NCBI GenBank assembly: GCA_024195265.1
Contig: JAJLRJ010000011.1
Coordinates: 18,995,927 to 19,059,926, forward strand
Source: Dendrophyllia cribrosa
Lineage: Eukaryota > Cnidaria > Anthozoa > Scleractinia > Dendrophylliidae
Reading direction: 5' to 3'
DNA: 64,000 bases
Part shown: positions 62,874-64,000 of the stretch, piece after piece
How the letters are laid out: the number at the start of each line of letters is the position of its first letter
How positions within the stretch are numbered: the first letter of the stretch is position 1
Translations under genes and position numbers: made by a program
The notes under the pieces: model-generated
The model's input: the letters and a program-made list of their open reading frames with translations, nothing else
What the model was told of the DNA's origin: nothing
The model's database searches: none

Positions 62874-63568
62874 GACACACAGTCTTTTGATTAAACGTTG
62901 TCATTGATCGGTCTCATCCCTACGCGACCAGACCGAAAAGGATTATGGAGAGAAATCAATTCACATTCAACAACTGCACATTATCAAAATACGGAACGTC
63001 CTGAACGGAATATGTAACGAAGCGACTCTTGTTGTCTTTGCGTAACACGCGAAGACAAACGTGAGTTTTGTTCTCCATTGTAAACGCGATAGAGAATAAT
63101 TAATCATGCATTTTAATTCACCCTATACTCCCTTTCGGTCTAGTCGCGTAGGGGTAAGACCGATCAATGACAACGTTCAATCAAAGGACTGTATTCACAA
63201 GTTCCCCGCTTAACGTTTGGGAGGGGGGGGGGGGGGGGGGGGGGTAGGGAGATTCGAGATTTGGACGTTAGCGCTGGGCATTTGGAGCAAGTACGAAATT
63301 GTTAGTTATTAATCCTAGAAGTGCCACAGAGAGCCGCGAAAAGGCACAAAGTGGACACAAAGATGTTTTAGCAAAACGGTACGAGGAACTGTCAGTCTTT
63401 TTAAATATTCTAAAGCCCATTTACAAATAATGTTTGTTGTTTCACACATCAGTAGTCTCGCAAACTGTATTCACCTGACTATTTAAAAACGTCGCTCCAG
63501 GCGACGTCGGGACGGTGAAAATTCTAAGTGGACGTTAAGCGGGAAACTTGTGAATATGTCGACGGCTC
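62874..63568. mobile_element. Outer MITE interrupted by an inner MITE
   Basis: Outer ends: GGGGCCGTCGACACA, resumed at 63191 as TATTCACAAGTTCCCCGCTT, and mirrored at 63528-63568. An inner element (62880-63192) sits inside the left outer end. A G run lies at 63222-63243. Confidence 0.75.
62880..63192. mobile_element. Inner MITE
   Basis: CAGTCTTTTGATTAAACGTT, then GTCATTGATCGG mirrors CCGATCAATGACAACGTT and CAATCAAAGGACTG. Arms of about 65 bp. Confidence 0.85.
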
Positions 63569-64000
63569 CGTATGTTATAAACAACTAAATACTTCATCAC
63601 AAGCTTTCCTGCAAATCAGTGGCGAGAGGTCCGTATTGAAAAAAATATTGGTCACGACTGAGTCGCATTGTTTATATTCGCTTCACAGTTGTTAGAGAAT
63701 AAGATAGGAAAGTTTCAATCTCAAGTTTACAACAAATTTAATTTATTTTTTCTAGGTAGAGGAGGGGGGAGTGCCAAGCCACACTGCTACGGTCACCACC
63801 TGCTTCGGACCTGTTATGAATCATACTTGTGAATGGCTGCTTTTAGTATAGTGCGAAAAACAAAGCCTTTGCGCGTGCGGACAAAGGACAAGATTTGAAG
63901 CATGAAAATAAGAAAATTTGCATGTCCGATTCATTCGTAACACGCGCGACTCCAGAAAAATTTCAGCTTTTCAGTCTGTTACTGTTTTCCTGCTTCTTTT
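63569..64000. other. Window end
   Basis: No supported gene. GCGAAAAACAAAGCCT at 63853 also occurs at 37277 in the 1.7 kb insertion. Confidence 0.35.

Overview
The window is animal nuclear DNA, AT-rich and crowded with introns and repeats. The repeats include Penelope-like elements with GIY-YIG endonuclease domains, many short inverted-repeat elements (MITEs), LINE remnants and simple repeats. Together with the gene content this suggests an anthozoan cnidarian, most likely a stony coral. That assignment is inference, because no species marker is present.

The main content is a cluster of three complete multi-exon genes for glycoside hydrolase family 20 enzymes (beta-N-acetylhexosaminidase, chitobiase type). 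All three have the bacterial-chitobiase domain order: CHB_HEX N-terminal domain, GH20b, GH20 barrel with HFGGDE, and CHB_HEX_C. I reconstructed them from splice sites, intron phases and alignment to one another, and each gives one uninterrupted frame. Gene A (minus, 2383-13119, 10 exons, about 875 aa) has a plain signal peptide and looks soluble and secreted. Gene B (plus, 20923-33384, 8 exons, about 1101 aa) starts with a type II membrane anchor and a roughly 235-residue stem, and it has lost part of a conserved active-site-side loop. Gene C (minus, 38996-58077, 9 exons, 891 aa) has a signal peptide and a C-terminal hydrophobic tail of the GPI-signal or membrane-anchor kind. The cluster therefore appears to deliver one enzyme activity in three forms: free, type II anchored and C-terminally tethered.

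Layout: 1-2380 holds a long inverted repeat and a Penelope-like GIY-YIG fragment. 2383-13119 is gene A. 13120-20922 is mostly repeat-derived spacer with exons of a small cysteine-rich secreted protein at 18604-19394. 20923-33384 is gene B. 33385-38995 is spacer between the converging ends of B and C, with a Penelope-like element broken by two later insertions. 38996-58077 is gene C, whose 9.9 kb first intron carries a candidate large terminal-inverted-repeat transposon. That candidate contains a decayed CXC-domain gene, itself split by a LINE with a 9 bp target duplication. 58078-64000 is repeat-derived, with Penelope-like fragments, a G-rich satellite and a nested MITE pair.

No rRNA genes, CRISPR arrays, prokaryotic operons or convincing functional tRNA genes were found. 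A tRNA-like sequence occurs as both arms of a palindromic element in a gene B intron.
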